From an uncultured Eubacteriales bacterium (GTDB taxonomy: Bacteria; Bacillota; Clostridia; Lachnospirales; Lachnospiraceae): a stretch of 6,577 nt of DNA. The stretch covers positions 1 to 6,577 of the forward strand of contig UQVN01000193.1 in assembly GCA_900544525.1 (NCBI GenBank), given 5' to 3'. Shown in pieces: positions 5,191 through 6,577 of the stretch. The notes beneath the pieces are model-generated. The model was not told the DNA's origin and ran no database searches. It worked only from the letters and a program-made list of their open reading frames with translations. The translations under genes and the position numbers were made by a program. Positions within the stretch are counted from its first letter, which is position 1, and the number at the start of each line of letters is the position of its first letter.

Positions 5191-6072
5191 ATGTCAGATT
5201 ATATTATTCGTGGAACAGCTGGAGATAATCAAATTCGTTTTTTTGCCAGCTATACAAAAGATTTAGTAGAAACTGCAAGACAACACCATAATACAAGCCC
5301 TGTGGCAACAGCGGCATTGGGAAGACTTTTAACGGCTGGTGCTATGATGGGAAGTATGTGTAAAAACGATACAGACGTATTAACACTTCAGATTAAATGT
5401 AGTGGACCAATTGGTGGTTTAACGGTAACTGCCGATTCAAAAGCAAATGTAAAAGGATGTGTTAACAATCCAGATGTTATGCTTCCACCAAACAGCAAAG
5501 GAAAATTAGATGTTGGTCGTGCCTTAGATCTTGGTGTATTAAGCGTAATCAAGGATATTGGTTTAAAAGAGCCATATGTAGGACAAACACAGCTTGTATC
5601 AGGAGAGATTGCGGAAGATTTAACTTATTATTTTGCAACATCAGAACAAGTGCCTTCTTCTGTAGCCCTTGGTGTGTTAATGAATAAAGAAAATACTGTT
5701 CGCCAAGCAGGCGGATTCATTATTCAGCTTATGCCATTTGCCGATGAAGAATTGATTTCAAAATTAGAAAAGAAGTTGGCTGAGTTTACATCCGTAACTG
5801 CTTATTTAGAAGAAGGAAAAATGCCAGAAGAGATGATGGAAGAACTTCTTGGAGAATTTGGAATTAAAATTATGGATAAAATTCCAACACAGTTTTATTG
5901 TGATTGTAGCAAAGAAAAAGTTGGAAAAGCAGTGATCAGTATTGGACAAAAAGATATTCAAGAAATGATCGACGATGGAGAACCAATTGAAGTTAATTGC
6001 CATTTCTGCAATACCAATTATAAATTTGAAGTGGATGAATTAAAAGAAATGTTAAAATACGCGAGAAAATAG
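5191..6072 (+). CDS. hslO: Hsp33 redox-regulated chaperone
   Basis: Cytoplasmic holdase chaperone of 293 residues, the normal length. Under oxidative plus unfolding stress Hsp33 loses zinc, forms disulfides and binds unfolding proteins. The N-terminal domain begins DYIIRGTAGDNQIRFFA. GQTQLVSGEIAEDLTYYFATSEQ (from 131, written here as one conserved block) precedes PSSVALGV, and GGFIIQLMP starts at 174. The zinc switch is complete: C237 and C239 (YCDCS), C270 and C273 (CHFC), with the same C-x-C, x30, C-x2-C spacing as the E. coli protein. Start: ATG 5191, with GAGG at 5178-5181 about 9 nt upstream. The open frame back to 5056 overlaps the methyltransferase and is not supported. It is the second gene of the methyltransferase operon and ends about 35 nt before a strong terminator. 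A heat-shock operator such as CIRCE was not seen. Confidence 0.97.
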   Translation: MSDYIIRGTAGDNQIRFFASYTKDLVETARQHHNTSPVATAALGRLLTAGAMMGSMCKNDTDVLTLQIKCSGPIGGLTVTADSKANVKGCVNNPDVMLPPNSKGKLDVGRALDLGVLSVIKDIGLKEPYVGQTQLVSGEIAEDLTYYFATSEQVPSSVALGVLMNKENTVRQAGGFIIQLMPFADEELISKLEKKLAEFTSVTAYLEEGKMPEEMMEELLGEFGIKIMDKIPTQFYCDCSKEKVGKAVISIGQKDIQEMIDDGEPIEVNCHFCNTNYKFEVDELKEMLKYARK

Positions 6073-6107
6073 CAGTAGGATATTCAACGGAAGAATAAGA
6101 GTTTCAT

Positions 6108-6168
6108 AAAAAAAGTCCTTTTTCAGTAAAAGAGATTGAATAATCATCTTTTGGAAAAGGACTTTTTT
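6108..6168. terminator. Bidirectional terminator downstream of hslO
   Basis: Positions 6109-6122 pair perfectly with 6155-6168 (14 bp), extended inward by a G-T and a C-G pair. The region between folds again, with AAAAGA and TCTTTT arms, making one long hairpin. The stem ends in T on the plus strand (6163-6168) and in T on the minus strand (opposite 6108-6114), so it serves hslO and the convergent gene at 6172-6495, whose stop codon lies 3 nt beyond it. Confidence 0.92.
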
Positions 6169-6171
6169 GTA

Positions 6172-6495
6172 TTATTCGGTTGTTATATTTTCTGAATCCA
6201 CTGGACGATGTGGATTGATATTTAAAGAAACGTATTCGCGAGCTGTTGTTGGATCGGTATCAAATGCGTGTTCAAAAGCCTCTTCATCGGGATCGACTTC
6301 TTCTGTCATAAGGTCAGAAGTTTCTTGATAAGAACGAAGTTTTGAACAAAGAGGGCAATCTTCTTTGGAATCCAAAAATCTTTGGACAATCGTGCAAGAA
6401 AGAATTTTATCACGGAATAAAAAGAGAACGCCTCCAACGGATGCAAGCACGGCAAAAATACGCATAAAAGTTTTTACAAGATTATTTTTTTTCAT
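6172..6495 (-). CDS. Unrecognised small membrane-anchored protein with a CxxC pair
   Basis: 107 residues, family not recognised. A basic start (MKKNNLVKTFMR) is followed by one hydrophobic segment at about 12-27 (IFAVLASVGGVLFLF), then RDK. The rest is soluble and strongly acidic (TEEVDPDEEAFEHAFDTDP). C34 and the pair in DCPLCSK (C47 and C50) could bind metal or form a disulfide, but no wider domain is visible. The charge pattern does not fix the topology clearly. It has no signal-peptidase motif that I trust, so a single-pass anchor is preferred over a secreted protein. Start: ATG at 6493-6495 with a strong AAGGAG (plus-strand 6502-6507) 6 nt upstream. The stop lies at the shared terminator. 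It converges on hslO and has its own promoter at the window edge. Confidence 0.78.
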   Translation of the reverse strand: MKKNNLVKTFMRIFAVLASVGGVLFLFRDKILSCTIVQRFLDSKEDCPLCSKLRSYQETSDLMTEEVDPDEEAFEHAFDTDPTTAREYVSLNINPHRPVDSENITTE

Positions 6496-6515
6496 AAACT
6501 TCTCCTTTATTAAAG

Positions 6516-6546
6516 AGCGTAATACAGTTTATTACTCTGTAACGCT
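6516..6546 (-). repeat. Competing hairpins in the leader of the 6172-6495 gene
   Basis: AGCGT (6516-6520) pairs with ACGCT (6542-6546) and TACAG (6523-6527) with CTGTA (6537-6541), a 10-bp stem with a two-base bulge. Alternatively GTAATA (6519-6524) pairs perfectly with TATTAC (6530-6535). The two folds cannot coexist. The element lies between the -10 box and the ribosome-binding site, so it may be a leader structure or operator. Confidence 0.4.
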
Positions 6547-6571
6547 AAATGAAAGATTTTTGTTGCTATCT

Positions 6572-6577
6572 ATTATA
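6572..6577 (-). promoter_or_regulatory. -10 box of the leftward 6172-6495 gene
   Basis: The last six bases read TATAAT on the minus strand. Initiation near 6565 would give a leader of about 70 nt containing the paired repeats at 6516-6546. The -35 box would lie outside the window, so the call is incomplete. Confidence 0.5.

Overview
The window is AT-rich and closely packed, with Firmicutes-style signals: strong AGGAG ribosome-binding sites, extended -10 promoters and U-tailed terminator hairpins. An SspF-like spore protein, a YqeM-like methyltransferase beside hslO, and an Rrf2 regulator point to an anaerobic, spore-forming clostridium. A Lachnospiraceae-type genome is my best guess, made from protein character and not from a search. 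I see no rRNA, tRNA, CRISPR array, transposase, phage gene or toxin-antitoxin pair.

Layout. Positions 1-124 are a promoter region. Rightward come a DUF815/COG2607 AAA+ ATPase (125-1432), a small SspF-like spore protein (1494-1799) and a FlK-type hotdog thioesterase (1971-2360), which ends at a strong two-way terminator. Leftward and converging on that terminator is an unrecognised protein with two membrane segments (2404-2910). A 16-bp perfect inverted repeat (3013-3074) then separates it from a leftward FMN-binding split-barrel protein (3114-3488). Divergent from the latter is an Rrf2-family regulator (3761-4255), and the space between them holds a 41-bp symmetric dyad at the FMN-protein promoter. 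Next is a rightward pair, a class I methyltransferase (4362-5171) and hslO/Hsp33 (5191-6072), ending at a second two-way terminator. The last gene is a leftward small membrane-anchored protein with a CxxC pair (6172-6495).

How the genes may work together. Three items fit a redox theme: the zinc/thiol-switched chaperone Hsp33, a flavin protein, and a cysteine-bearing Rrf2 regulator divergent from it. The spore protein marks a sporulating organism. The thioesterase keeps the FlK catalytic triad spacing and probably removes a toxic or dead-end acyl-CoA. The region looks mostly like ordinary chromosome. I found no convincing new multi-gene system. The points worth a second look are the nested dyad at the FMN-protein promoter, the wrong-polarity inverted repeat at 3013-3074, the long spore protein with a hairpin over its ribosome-binding site, and the missing Shine-Dalgarno of the Rrf2 gene.
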